Shown one piece after another: positions 1 through 10,534 of a stretch of DNA of 64,000 nt. The notes beneath the pieces are model-generated. The model was not told the DNA's origin. It searched no databases and was given only the letters and a program-made list of their open reading frames with translations. The translations under genes and the position numbers were made by a program. Numbering within the stretch: the first letter of the stretch is position 1; each line of letters starts with the position of its first letter. The stretch covers positions 1,426,001 to 1,490,000 of the forward strand of contig SPDT01000003.1 of the NCBI GenBank assembly GCA_008477525.1, in the 5' to 3' direction. This DNA is from Hypomyces perniciosus (taxonomy: Eukaryota > Ascomycota > Sordariomycetes > Hypocreales > Hypocreaceae).

Positions 1-67
1 TGGCTCATGACCAACTAACAAATGTGACCCAATCTCCGCTGCGGGCGTAGCCCGTAACGTCCATTCA

Positions 68-1753
68 TCATGGAGAGGATGAAGATGAAGTCGGCTTCAC
101 CGTTGCTTCTACCCTCGTTGCCTGTGGCGTTCCCTCCACCTCCTTCTGGAACTTCCACTTCCCAGCCTCCAGTCGCTCAGCGGATTGCCTCACCATGTTG
201 ATGATGACCTCGAGAGGGTACTCCTGCAGAATCAGCCCAGGCGTGGCTAAATCGTCGCGGAACTCGCCCAGCTCCGCCTCGGCATGATTGAGCGCCGCGG
301 TGGTAATCTTCATCACATCTGAAGAGGTTCCGTAGAAGGTCGTCATGTCTTTCAACAGCGTCTCGTGCGATTGATAGCGCTCATGGTCGTCGGGGTGTGC
401 AAGCCGTGTCCACAGTTCGCCCAGGATATCCATTCGGGGCAAATCGCCCATCTCGTCGGTCACGATCTCCTGGATGCGATCGAGGGTTTCTTGGATGGTG
501 TCGAGGCTGTGGGAAAGTTCAAATGCATCATCTATGAGCAGCTTGACCTTATCGCTGATTCGACTCACAGTATTGACGAAGATCTTCTTAACTTGCTTCT
601 CGATATCCTTCGGATTCCCCAGGTCGAAGGCAGCCAAAGGACGGATGGCTGAGAATATCCGTGTCGACAATGCTTGCGGGTTTCGCTGGCGTTCGGCAAT
701 GCCTTCGAGTGCCTTCACGGCGTAATCGTCAAAGGTTTTGGCCGTATCGATTGACTTGCCGACTCTGGCTGTGAATCGTGACAAACCCCTGGAAAATTCT
801 TGAGTTACAGGAAAAAATCACGGGAAATTCGGAAGTCAGCAAACTTACTTGGATGTCTTTTTAGTATCGCGAATGAGTGCTTCCAGCTCCCGTGCAAGCT
901 CCTGTTTGCGCGGAAGATCGCTCGTCGTAACACGAATCTTGAGATCCCGGACAGCAAATTCATGAAAGACCATGTCTCGCGCGAGATCATAACCTTGGCC
1001 AACTTGGCTCATGACATCGAGGAGTCCGGCTTGAGACGTGACCGCCTTGGAGACATCGATTGAGGCATCCACGACCATTGGTGGACACCATGATATGTAG
1101 GACCCGATGAATGGCGTGCTGCACACCGTCGTCGTCGCGGATATTCCAATGGTGTAGACGCGAACGAACGAGGTCGAGAGGATTATCCATAGGATGTAAC
1201 TGAAAAGCAGAAATTTCCCAAACGCATAAGTCCCTCTGAGAAACCTGGGGAGAGCCATGGCCAGTGTCCAGGTATCGCTCGCGACATCCGAAAAGAGTGA
1301 GCCTTCGGAAGCTTGCCGCTCTTTAGGCCGTCGCATTGGTTGTCTCTCACTCCGAACGTAGTCGTCGTCCTTTCCGCCAAGGAGCTGGCCTATAGCTGTG
1401 TCACTGGAGATGGAGCCATCTTGCAAACCTTCCAGCAACTGCCGCAAGGCTCGCTCGGCAGATGTTCTCCTATCACTCGATGGTCTCTCGTTGAGGGCAG
1501 AGCTACTCCTCAGCTCTCCCAACAGCTGTGCCAACATTATATCGTTAGAGTTAGGCTTAGGCTCGCTATCCTTCCCGGCTGGTCGACCTGTGGCAGTCCG
1601 ACTGCGATGCCTTCGGCGCACAGTCGTGGCTGCTCCAGCGCGACCTCGGGGTGCGTCTTCTTCAGCAAAATCCGACATTTCGGGCGTATTGAGCTCATCC
1701 GGTGTGTTTCCTCTCGGGCGGGAAGACTGGTGCGGGACAGCAGCGAATGTCAT
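68..1753 (-). CDS. Conserved fungal membrane-anchored protein, unknown function
   Basis: Two exons, 1753-849 and 788-68, joined across a 60-base intron (849 ends the exon, GTAAGT donor at 848-843, CAG acceptor at 791-789); splicing keeps the frame and gives about 541 residues. The first ATG is at 1753; a TTG two codons upstream is not needed. Residues 1-165 are polar and rich in R, S and E (probably disordered), residues about 179-196 form a strongly hydrophobic helix, and a weaker hydrophobic stretch reaches about 220. The second exon is a mostly helical, acidic/basic domain ending in a Ser-rich tail. I do not recognise the family; codon use and the clean intron argue for a real gene. Localisation to a membrane with a large soluble C-terminal domain is inference. 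Confidence 0.8.
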
Positions 1754-2392
1754 CTCCAAGTCGTTGGTTGGTGTCTGTGTGTGATGTGTGTAGATAAACA
1801 GATGGAGAATGAATAAAATGAGAAATTTTGCCGAATTTAGGGTATTTAATAGAGTGAAGAGATGGCGATAGTGTGAATGATGGTCTAGTCAGGCGAGTTC
1901 CCAGGGGAGCTTCTCTGGTGATGTAAAAGGGATGTCATGGATGATGGACAAACTATGGTGTGAGCTGTCGTGTGGCAAGCCGCAGCGCAGCATGCCAAAT
2001 ATAGGAGAAATAGGATTGAAACTCCATATTACTGGAGCTTTATGGTTTGCGCATATGCAAGCAAGCCTGAACAAAAAAGACCTGAAAGCAAGCACCTTTG
2101 GCTGCAAGTGTGCGTTGGTTGGGCGGGCACACGTCACTTTGAATGCCCAACAAGGTGGAATCTAGATACTCCGTATGGAAGCACGTACGGCATGATGCGG
2201 AGACAAACTGATGCAGGGCGGGGAGTTCGTAGGCCAGGAGGAGCCATTGATGAACATGTCCGTTCGCTATCATCACTATGGGGCCGGATTCGCGCGTATA
2301 CGGCCAACTGATTCACGAGTGATCTGTCTGATGGGATGCGCTTTTGATTAATTATTCAGATATAGTCTCACATGTACTTCGTACGTACTACA
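1754..2392. other. Intergenic: promoter side of the 68-1753 gene
   Basis: No coding signal survives in either strand; the open frames here are short and overlap in several frames. It contains one copy of the 9-mer TACTCCGTA at 2167-2175, which recurs across the first 20 kb of the window. The AT-rich stretch around 1810-1870 immediately upstream of the first gene is a plausible core promoter but has no clear TATA box. Confidence 0.4.
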
Positions 2393-3123
2393 TTACATAT
2401 AGCTCCAAACAAGGGCCTGAAACACCACCGTAGCCGCCACGATGGCCGTCAATCCCAAGGGCTTGTTGGTCTGATTAGCCGAGGACGGCTTCGAGGTGGT
2501 CGCGGGCGCCGCAGTGACTCCAGAGCTCTTGGCCGCAGTGGGAGCGCTCGTGATGGATGCGTCTGCCGCCGTCTGCGAGGCCGATCCGCTAGTCTTTTGA
2601 CCTGTACCGTCTGCCGTCTGCGAGGCAAAGCTGGACACGTACGTGCTGCCGTCCCACGTCGAGTGCGAGATGCCATCAGTGCAGCCGACAGACGGCGACA
2701 TGGGGCGACACTCGTTCGGAGTGTAGCCGTTGGCCTCAGTGCACACGACACTGCGAATAGCATTGCCCATGCAGGCGCGGAAGTTGTTGTAGGCCTCGTC
2801 CTTTTTGCCGTCGTAGAAGGGCTTCAGCAGGATAGGGCAGTAGGCCAGGCACGTGACGGGCCACGAGTCGCTATAGGGCCCTGACGTGGGCGCAGGCGAC
2901 GTGATGTTGGTGACAGCGCCCTGACAGCACTTTCGAGGACTGCGCGGTCAGTGTAGGGGTTCACGCCGCAGACATAGGTGCCGTTGATTCGGTGGGGGAG
3001 TTCACTGCCGACTTGGAACGACGAGTCGCACGTCGCGCCAGGGGAGCTGAAGCTGCCTTGGCCGCTGGCTGCGCCGCTGAAGAAGCCACTGGCCGAGGCG
3101 GTTGCGTGCAACTGAATCGACAT
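2393..3123 (-). pseudogene. Cys-rich, Ser/Thr-stalked surface protein with one frameshift
   Basis: From ATG 3123 the frame encodes a Cys-containing N-terminal domain (NGTYVCGVNPYTD motif), then changes frame at the TTT run 2931-2933. Past that point another frame continues with a Cys-rich segment (CCQGAVTNIT, then CLAYCP and an FRACMGN motif), a Ser/Thr/Ala-rich stalk and a C-terminal hydrophobic segment (LGLTAIVAATVVFQALVW) ending at 2393. One extra T on the + strand (an AAAA run in the coding strand) would join the frames through a VLEKCC sequence. Hydrophobic tail plus Thr/Ser stalk suggests a wall or membrane-anchored (possibly GPI) protein, but no convincing signal peptide is seen, so the 5' end may be wrong. 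I tested introns around 2945-3010 and found none that restores the frame. Either a young pseudogene or a sequencing indel. Confidence 0.6.
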
Positions 3124-4466
3124 GGTCGTAGTAATGCAGTAATACTAACGAGCGACAAGAAAAAAAATGACTGAAAATAAAAGGGATTGATAGACAGCAA
3201 AGAGGTTACTATTAAATAAATAGAGTCGAGAAGCCCCGAGTTCATGAGACTTGTATCTATCTAATCGTACAATAGTACGGAGTACTATTACTACTATTAT
3301 TATTATAGTGCTGACCCCCCTCGTATTAACAAGTGGGTTGAACGTGCCGCTTTGCCGTACTACTAAACTCGCGAGATACGAGTATGGGTTTGGTGAAATA
3401 TACAAGACGAGACCCGACTCATTACATCAATTTATGCCGTTCTCCGGATTCAATTTGATACTTCTAGGATTCCTAATTATTTAAGAATTCTATACTTTAC
3501 AGATATATAAAATAAAAGCTTACAAGTATCTATAGATTCCGTAAGAGCTGATTGCTGCCAGTTGCAACTTGGAACAGTACTATGTACTACTATTATTACT
3601 AGTATTTACTAGCTACGCAGTAGGATACCATTAATACAAAGCAGTAATGACCGTGAATGCGTAAGTACTTGATGCCTGTAAATGTAATTTAACGATATTA
3701 TAGGATTTTGCATTAATATATATTATACTAGTGTATCTATATATATATATATATATATATAATTAGAAGTAAAAAAAAGGAAAATACAATAAATATTAAT
3801 AATAATATTATGAAAATAAACAATCTATATATAGCTAAAAACTTTTAATAACTTTACTTTTTACTTTTTAATATAATATTTAATTATAGTATATATATTC
3901 CCTTTTATTTAATTATTCTTTAATTTAAATTAATACTGCTATTACTGTTACTGTAGTAAACGAAGCCAAACAGTTGGTTGAGGTACCGAAGGTCCACACC
4001 AACGGCCATCACAGAATCACTGTTCAAGCCCGGTGTGCTCGTGAATTGCTGAATCTGTCCGTTCTAAGGCCGAGTCCGCAACTGCGACACAGCAAATACA
4101 AACTATACTATCAGCAATTGCTGAGGCGGGCAGTTACTTCATGTCTGCTTGCCTGGTATGACAGCGCGACGGCATCTTCTGCACCTCCAGAAACAGAACC
4201 ATAAGAATCCGGTTTGGAAAACAATGAATCAACCAAAAATAGAGTCGAAGTGAGTGAATTTTAATGAATATTCTCTACTTGAATATTTTTGGCCAGAGCT
4301 TATCCCATCCTTCTGAGTGCTGCAAGTGGATTAGTTTGTGGCAACTAATCCCCGTGTCGCCCGACTGTATAGACACCTTCCTTAGGAAAATAGAGTCAAC
4401 TTCACTAAGAGAAGCAGAACAAAGCTGGCGAGTGAGAGCAAAGGCTGCTTTGCATATGCTCTCACT
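3124..4466. other. Gene-free stretch, AT-rich at 3480-3960
   Basis: Positions 3480-3960 are strongly AT-rich with many TA dinucleotides, like the decayed transposons later in the window, but no terminal repeats are visible. A TACGGAGTA 9-mer lies at 3276-3284. From 3960 to 4466 the GC content is normal again, with no supportable coding frame; this is the 3' side of the aldo-keto reductase gene. Confidence 0.4.
3738..3761. repeat. (TA)n microsatellite
   Basis: About twelve uninterrupted TA dinucleotides inside the AT-rich stretch. A simple-sequence repeat; no function inferred. Confidence 0.85.
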
Positions 4467-5583
4467 TTACACCTCTCCCCGAAGGACTTTGCGAATAGTG
4501 ATGAGGTTATCCACCGGAGCATCATCCTTGATCAACTGCCAAAGCTCATCAATCCGCTGCACAACCCAGCCTTCAAGTGCGCCCTTCTCAAGTTCCAACA
4601 GCGCCTCATCCAACGACTCCGCAGTCACTGACCCCAAAATCATTTCGTCGCCGAGTTCCGCCCTGAGAAGGGAGTGGTACCTCACCCACCTATATGCTAA
4701 TCCCCATCGACTCACGCCCGCCTCCTCAGACAGCCGCCCAAATTCCTCCAGCATCTTTAGGTACGAGGGCTTATAGTATAGATCGCGAAAGATCTTCCCA
4801 ACTGGCGTGCTCGGATCCCAGTTGCCCTTCCCTTGTTCAATATACTCGGGCGTCTTGGCGAGAAGTCCGCCCGCCATAGGCGAGTAGGCCTGGATAGAGA
4901 TGCCTAGGTCGCGGAGCGTGGGGAACAGCTGCGTTTCGTTGAGGCGGACCGCGATAGAGTAGCTGGACTGGTAGACCGTGGGGAGCACATAGCCCTTGGA
5001 CTTGGCGTAGTTGTAGTACTCAAGCACCTGCTCCGTATTAAAGTTTGAGAGGCCGAAGCGCTCGAACATGCCCTGCTTATACAGGGTCTGAATGGCTTCC
5101 ATCTGTACATCCACGGGTGTAGTCTCATCAGGTGCATGGAGAAAATAAGTTCGGATCTAATCCTCATATCAGTTGGTGATGGAACTTGAAAGTAGTGCCC
5201 GCATGCTCAAATCTTTGGAGAGAACTCAGAGGCACGTACTTTGGTTGTTTGCAACGCCTCGAGACTTTCCTTGGCAAACTGCAAAATATTTTGCCCAGTG
5301 CCCTCGAACACTCCGGTTGCTGCCTTGGTGTCGACCTTGAATTCCGAAGGCACCTTTAACTGGCCAAGGGCCGTTTCCGCAGCACCAAGGCCCTGAGTAA
5401 CCATCGGATTAGCGGTTTGGCATGAAGTTGCAATCCTATTCCAGCACTCACGTAGAATCTGGCTACATCAACAATGCCAATCTTATGCTTGCGCATGACA
5501 TCCAGGATTTTTCGCGAGTTTTCATGGCTATCCGGTGTCCACGTATGGGTTCCGAGCGCAAGGGTAACGTATTGATCAGACAT
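4467..5583 (-). CDS. Aldo-keto reductase (AKR7-like), three exons
   Basis: Exons 5583-5452, 5392-5240 and 5156-4467; introns of 59 and 83 bases with GTGAGT and GTACGT donors and CAG/TAG acceptors, all phase 0, giving 324 residues, the usual length for the family. The expected catalytic tetrad is visible: Asp39 and Tyr44 in IVDVARFY, Lys67 in KVDTKA, and His102 in YFLHAPDE. The C-terminal half has the TIM-barrel GLSNF and YSPMAGGLL motifs that bind the NADP pyrophosphate. Family members are cytosolic NADPH-dependent reductases of aldehydes and ketones, often resembling fungal aflatoxin-aldehyde reductases; the substrate here cannot be read from sequence. The gene is divergent from the bZIP gene at 6503, so the 919-base gap may be a shared promoter. 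Appears intact. Confidence 0.92.
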
Positions 5584-6502
5584 TTTGGTGGTGATGGAAG
5601 TATGGTGATTGTGAAGTTGCAGTGAGTTTGACTTGTTACTGAAGCTGGACTGAATATTGCTGAATTATTCGAGCTTTTGACTTCTGGCAGACTGTTCGCC
5701 TTTTTAAACCCATTCTGGGAGTTCATCTTCTTCCATAGGCGTTCATATTGATTCTGCTTCCCTAGAGGTTGAGATCCGCGCAATCCACGCCTTATTAATC
5801 AAGTATATCGGAGTTAGCCTCATAGATAAATAATTTGAATGTGATCGCTGACATATATCTCGAGATAGCTAATTTACTGGCTCTTCTACGTGATATTGTT
5901 GCTTTGATTCAACTCGTCGTTGGGATGCCTCCAAGTTGTGATTAATAAGATTTTTCGGCGGAGTCATGGTCCAAGTGGGCTACTTTCCTATTTTAGTGAG
6001 GTGTATCTATATTATCGGCGTTTAATCCTCAGTATGAATCAGGGGGGACAGATTAAGCAGGAAAAGAGCAAATGTTTCCCAGCGAACATCACTTCAACCG
6101 AATGGTCATAATAAGACCACGATACAAAAATAAAAGCCAAAAAACATGATTGGCTCGGTACATTACAGCGATTAAGCTCATATTTTCCTCCCTTTTTAAG
6201 CTTAATTTGTGCTAGTTCTAGCTACGTGCATGTCCCCGACTCTTTTCCTGAATCCTGATCTCCTTTCCCCCGTTCGGCGTTTGCACTTCAAATAATTTGT
6301 CCGGCGGTCTGGAATCGGGGATAGGGTTATTTGGAGACCCCGCTAGTATATTTTTGTCAGTAGCATGAATCCTACATTCGTATCAGCACTACTAAGCTCT
6401 CCTGCACCTCAGCCATTTTAACGAACATGAGCGCCAGCATACACAAACGCACGACAAATTATTCGTTCAGACTCCTTACATGATTTACAAGCAGGAACAG
6501 AG
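5584..6502. promoter_or_regulatory. Divergent intergenic region between AKR and bZIP genes
   Basis: The 919-base gap separates two genes pointing away from each other, so it should hold both promoters and possibly shared elements. I see no coding frame with support. Binding sites cannot be assigned by eye. A short upstream ORF lies at 6427-6483, described separately. Confidence 0.45.
6427..6483 (+). promoter_or_regulatory. Upstream ORF ahead of the bZIP gene
   Basis: ATG at 6427 opens an 18-codon frame ending in TGA at 6481-6483, 19 bases before the bZIP start codon at 6503 and out of frame with it. If the transcript begins upstream, it could reduce translation of the main frame, a control known for several fungal bZIP regulators. 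That the transcript includes it is inference. Confidence 0.35.
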
Positions 6503-8013
6503 ATGGATGCCTCACTCTCACCAGGCAAAATGCTTGACCACACAGCCGTCGGGGAGTATGCAGCCCAGCCATCACGCCGGCATGGGCCTGGCCGTCCGCG
6601 TTTGAACAACGACAGCATTTCACATGACTCAAATAACGACGACCTGGAATCGGCATGTTCCCAATAAACTTTCTACCAACTCACCGTTTCGTTCTTACTA
6701 ACTGACATTGGTGTTAACAGAGACGGTCCCGCTTGCGTCTGGCACAGCGCTCGTATCGTACTCGAAAAGAGAATGCTCTCCTTGAGGCAAAGGCTCGTGC
6801 TGACGCACTGGAAACAGCGCTGGACACTGTGCTTGACGAGTTTATGAAGTTTCATGAACTGGCCTTGGAGAGAGACCGGGATCCGGATATCAAGTTTCAG
6901 CTCAGCCGAACAGCCACAAATATTATGGCAATTGCGAGGAGAGCTAAGACGGACCAAGGCACTTCTCTGAATCACTCAAAGTCGTTATACAACAGAACAG
7001 CCAAGGAGTCCAGCAACAGCTTGACAATAAGCTCCAATGAGCTCAGAGGCTCGACAGTAGCTGTCCAGAATCCAGTCGCTCAGCGCTTCTTGCGTGCCTG
7101 TCTCCATCGCGCCGAATCCATGCTCCGCCTCGAAAAGTCCAGCACGCGTCTCCTCCCCACCATGCTTCTACCGCTTCAATTCAACCGGGCAGACGGCCTA
7201 CTCGCGCATACCACCCAGCTCCTCTCCGTATCGAACCGTCCGCTGGTAGATGCCCAATACGCCAACGCTGCGGCCAAGACATTGCCGAAGATGTTTCGCG
7301 TGATCGAGGGAGGTGCGGGTAATGCGGTGTCGCGATCGTCACCGCCACAGCTCCAGCGTCTTCAGTTTGGGCGGACGCGGACGGTGCTTCAGACCGGGAT
7401 TCCGGACCTGCAGGGAGTATGGCTTGAGGCGATTGATGTAGAGGAGTATCTTGAGGAACGGGGCATTTTTGTACGAGGACCGAACAATATGCTGACTCTG
7501 TCAACGTCGACAGCCCCGGGTCTGGCTCACCACCTACGCGACCTGAACATAGTCCCTGGTGGTTACAATAGCCTCGTAGAAGTACAATCATCTCCGTTCA
7601 GTGCTCTTTCGGCGTTGGAAAAGCACCACCTCAGCGGCGAGAGTCATGACAAATGGGTAGCCCAAGTGCTCCAAGCCTTCACTGCAGAACCCGATTTCAC
7701 AATATTTGGACAGCGACGTGAAGAATCCCAAGCGGTCCCGTCTGGAGTTCGAGCATTCACATCCCCCCAATGGTTCTGGGACCAGGATAGGTCAGCAAGG
7801 CTAGCTGAACAGACGCCACAGACACGGACACAGCACGAGATCCAGATCACCATTGACCTGAGTAAGTTGATTCAGGGATTGGCGGATAAGGCGGTTTGCT
7901 TGGGACCTTGCCCGGGCATTCGGAGGGCGGACGTTGATAGGGCAATTATAGATTCGGTGGTTGGCAACGCCTATGAAGGTTGCGGACAGAGTGGGGATGA
8001 GATAAAGAAGTGA
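6503..8013 (+). CDS. bZIP transcription factor, two exons with a probable GC-AG intron
   Basis: Exon 1 is 6503-6652 (50 codons, with a GRPR motif typical of fungal bZIP N-termini), exon 2 is 6721-8013; total about 480 residues. Residues 51-67 read RRSRLRLAQRSYRTRKE, the basic region of fungal bZIP proteins (xRLAQRxYRxRKE), followed by a helix with leucine/alanine heptads (ALLEAKARADALETALD). The long C-terminal part (RFLRACLHRAESMLRLE, etc.) is a helical region common in fungal bZIP regulators; function unknown. The intron 6653-6720 ends in a normal TTAACAG with an ACTAAC branch site, but the only GT nearby (6657) breaks the frame, whereas GCATGT at 6653 keeps phase 0, hence a GC-AG intron. 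Nuclear DNA-binding regulator; target genes unknown, the divergent AKR is a candidate. Confidence 0.85.
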
Positions 8014-8947
8014 TATGGCTTAGCATGAAGATCGTAATGATAAAAGAGAACCCCCAAATGCAATAGAGGGTGGTTTCTTCCTCACAGGTCAATAGTAACT
8101 TTTCTCACCACTAACTTCTTAGCTGCTAGCTATTTCCTAGTCTCCTTCACTTGCCCCATACAGTTATCCCCGAGTACCCTGACGATTACTGTAATGTAAT
8201 ACATAACAGGGTTCTAGAAGAGAATAATTATGATGACGGAAAAGGAAATATACCCCGTAAAGGTTCTACGAATACAAAGTACATAGTATTGTGGATTCAA
8301 AGCCTAGCTTAATAGGAGTAAAGGGCCCCTAGTTACAGGAGCTGAATATATAGTTGTATAATAGCAGTCAATCCGCCGTGAACACGATAAGAGCGAAACC
8401 CGAATAGTGAGCCAATCGCTATTGGAGTTCTAAGTAACCAGAGCTTACGGAGTAGATGAGGCTGAGACTTGACATTTTATAAACGACCCTTTCCCGTCTA
8501 GCTGCATTAACGAGTATGAAAGACTAGCCTTAATCAAAAGATACGACGAAGTGCTCCGTCAAACGAATGGTCCTTTCAACACATACTCCCAAGCCACTTA
8601 ACAGGTATCTGCAACACGTACCACTAAGCGATAGAAACATGTGAAAAGCCTCAATCCAATGCTCTAGTCTCAGCCATAACCGAATATAGTTATCAGACAA
8701 TAATCTTCAGCAGTGCCAGGGACGCCCAGTTTTACTGTTTGCTTTTTCCGATACCTTCAGCCGGTCGCAATTTGCTATCTCCGCCGACCTCTTGTCCTTT
8801 CCCTATAGTTGAATATGGATTTAATGAGCAACAGTTCCGCTACATCAGCCAAAAAGCCAGATTCTTCACTTTATTGATTCCAAAGGCATCTTTATCTTCA
8901 TCGCCAGCTACCAACTGATCACTGCTGTGTGACGCCTGCTATCCTAA
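8014..8947. other. Intergenic, no gene seen
   Basis: About 0.9 kb with frequent stops in all frames. A TACGGAGTA 9-mer is at 8446-8454. The last part may hold the promoter or a first exon of the downstream gene, but I could not find a joinable exon. Confidence 0.4.
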
Positions 8948-10270
8948 ACTGGACTTGCCGGGGAGTCTCCCCCAGCTGACCAGATCCACCTCAACCTCAC
9001 TATCAACGGCTCCGTGGCGGACATCTCTAGCAACTCGGCCGAAAACCCAACTCAATACATGCTGCCGCCGCCGCCTGACACCTTGGGGTTTGCTCACTTG
9101 GCCGCGGTTCTGGTGTTAAATACACCAGAAGCGGGAAGTCACGCGTTTCGCGACCGAAATTTAACAGACTATGGCCTGAGCTCACTGAATAGCCATCCCA
9201 TGATGGTTGACCTGCAGGAGCTGCTCGCCAGGATGTGCGCTGCTAGTGATAAACTTGTGGAGCGATTGGAGAATAACCCACCTACGGAAAGTTGGACAAC
9301 ATGGGTAATGTTAGATGTCGCAGATAAGGCCTGTTTGAAACTCTCAAACAAGTGATACATGGTTAGTCGCGCCGATGTTGGTCGCGTTGGACATAGCTCG
9401 GGCGCTTACCTCGTTCCCAGCCATCCCGGAGGCCGTGATCCGTCTGAAACCACCGGCCACAGAACAAGTGGCATTCGCTGAGCATCTCCGTAATATTATA
9501 GCGGGATTAATCGAGGGCATACCAATACAGGGCAGTGGTTTCGTCAACCCCTATGTCGGGAATATCCTCGCGCATACCCCCTCTATCCCCGAACAACCCG
9601 GCTACGATAAGCTATATGACCGGAATAGCGACATTGAGTGTATCATATCTAAAATAAGTAAGTCTATGCAGTTGACAAACGAGTGGGTTAGGTTCTTGAG
9701 TATTGGGGGTTGGACGAATTTATGGTTGACAGCTATAAACGCCGACCTTGCGGAGGCGGCCCTTTTACGCACCAACTCCCAGTATATACTGCTATCCAGC
9801 ATGTGTGAAAGGGTGCATCACGATTCAGTCAACGATGACCGCTGGCCCTGGGAGCTCTTGCCTGAGGCCACGGCCTGCCTGATTACGCTGCAACGCCCGA
9901 TTTAACTACCGGAGCAATGGCGATACTCTTCTATATAGGCGCATGTGCTCCCGCTGAGGGTACTGACGGACCGCCCCCAACCCGCGAGGAGTACATGCAT
10001 TTTAGATCGATCGATGGTGCGATCGAGACTTTGCGCGCTGAATTGCATATCCTAGGGTGTGACAAAGGCCATGACGATTTAGCTGTCCCGGGAATACTCT
10101 ATAACGACTTATACGACTGTGTGTTTAACAGTCTCCAGTCTCGGAGCAGTAATTTTGTCCTGCACGCATACGGCCGTGGCTTGTATACTGCAGGCACAGA
10201 TGCAGGGGTTGCACTCAGAGGTCGCCTCGTGAGAGGCCAGCCGACGCATTGCCTTGCAAGAGGCATATAG
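8948..10270 (+). pseudogene. Unrecognised protein-coding gene, two single-base frameshifts
   Basis: Three consecutive open stretches read as one protein if two single-base errors are allowed. The first is open from 8948 (possible starts: GTG 9014, ATG 9059) to TGA 9353; dropping one A of CAAG near 9350 continues into SDTWLVAPMLVALDIARAL in the next frame, which runs to TAA 9903. Adding one C to the CCC at 9896-9898 continues as LQRPDLTTGAMAILFYIG to 10270. The protein is mostly helical and moderately hydrophobic, with no motif I recognise. The C-terminus runs into the hairpin-bearing repeat from about 10217, so the native 3' end was probably lost or replaced. A 34-base intron at 9333-9366 would fix the first break but is too short for a fungal intron. 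A pseudogene or an assembly-damaged gene. Confidence 0.5.
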
Positions 10271-10534
10271 TCTCGCAAGAGACATCACCAATATATCGCC
10301 TCGCAGAGGCCCACCGACACATCGTCTCGCAAGAGGCACAGCCAACACATCGTCTCGCAAGCCTCGGCCTGCCCTAAACCACTTGCTAGGCCTTCCATAG
10401 GGCTCAGCAGCTAATATACAGGTTCCCCCCCCTCTGTAAGGAGAGTTTTTCATCCTGGTGCCTGAATCCTGAGGCCATAGCCTCGAATATTTTCCTTTGT
10501 CCGGCGAAACGTAGCGAACGGCTTTAAGGTCAAC
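10217..10534. repeat. Dispersed repeat F, copy 1
   Basis: Shares with 15660-15946 the same order of blocks: a series of CTC-loop-GAG hairpins, a TCTCxxxxAAGCCTCGxCCTGCCCT-like block, an AGGGCTCAGCAGC block, an identical 25-base block (10451-10475 = 15862-15886), and a CGTAGCGAACGGCT block. Both copies are in the same orientation and 5.4 kb apart. No terminal inverted repeats, poly-A or target duplication could be set, so its class is unknown. It fuses to the end of the gene at 8948-10270. Confidence 0.7.
10224..10366 (+). repeat. Array of five short hairpins with GNRA-type loops plus a degenerate sixth
   Basis: Five 13-14-base hairpins start at 10224, 10251, 10270, 10298 and 10324. Their stems and loops read GCCTC-GTGA-GAGGC, GCCTT-GCAA-GAGGC, GTCTC-GCAA-GAGAC, GCCTC-GCA-GAGGC and GTCTC-GCAA-GAGGC; a sixth unit at 10352 keeps GTCTC-GCAA but not the pairing arm. 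Start spacings are 27, 19, 28, 26 and 28 bases, with spacers mostly ending in CAT or TAT. Stem changes are compensatory or G-U compatible, and four loops fit GNRA on the + strand. The opposite strand is an open frame with a 9-codon period, so a protein repeat is an alternative reading. Confidence 0.75.

Noticed and set aside
2945..3010. Possible intron with CTGAC branch and GCGCAG acceptor in the 2393-3123 gene
   Set aside because: Every GT donor tested is either too close or leaves the frame wrong.
9333..9366. Possible 34-base intron curing the first frameshift of the 8948-10270 gene
   Set aside because: Shorter than fungal introns normally are and lacks a branch site; a single-base change explains the break better.
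10224..10366. CRISPR-like regular repeats
   Set aside because: The genome is eukaryotic, units are short imperfect hairpins with similar spacers, and no associated genes exist.
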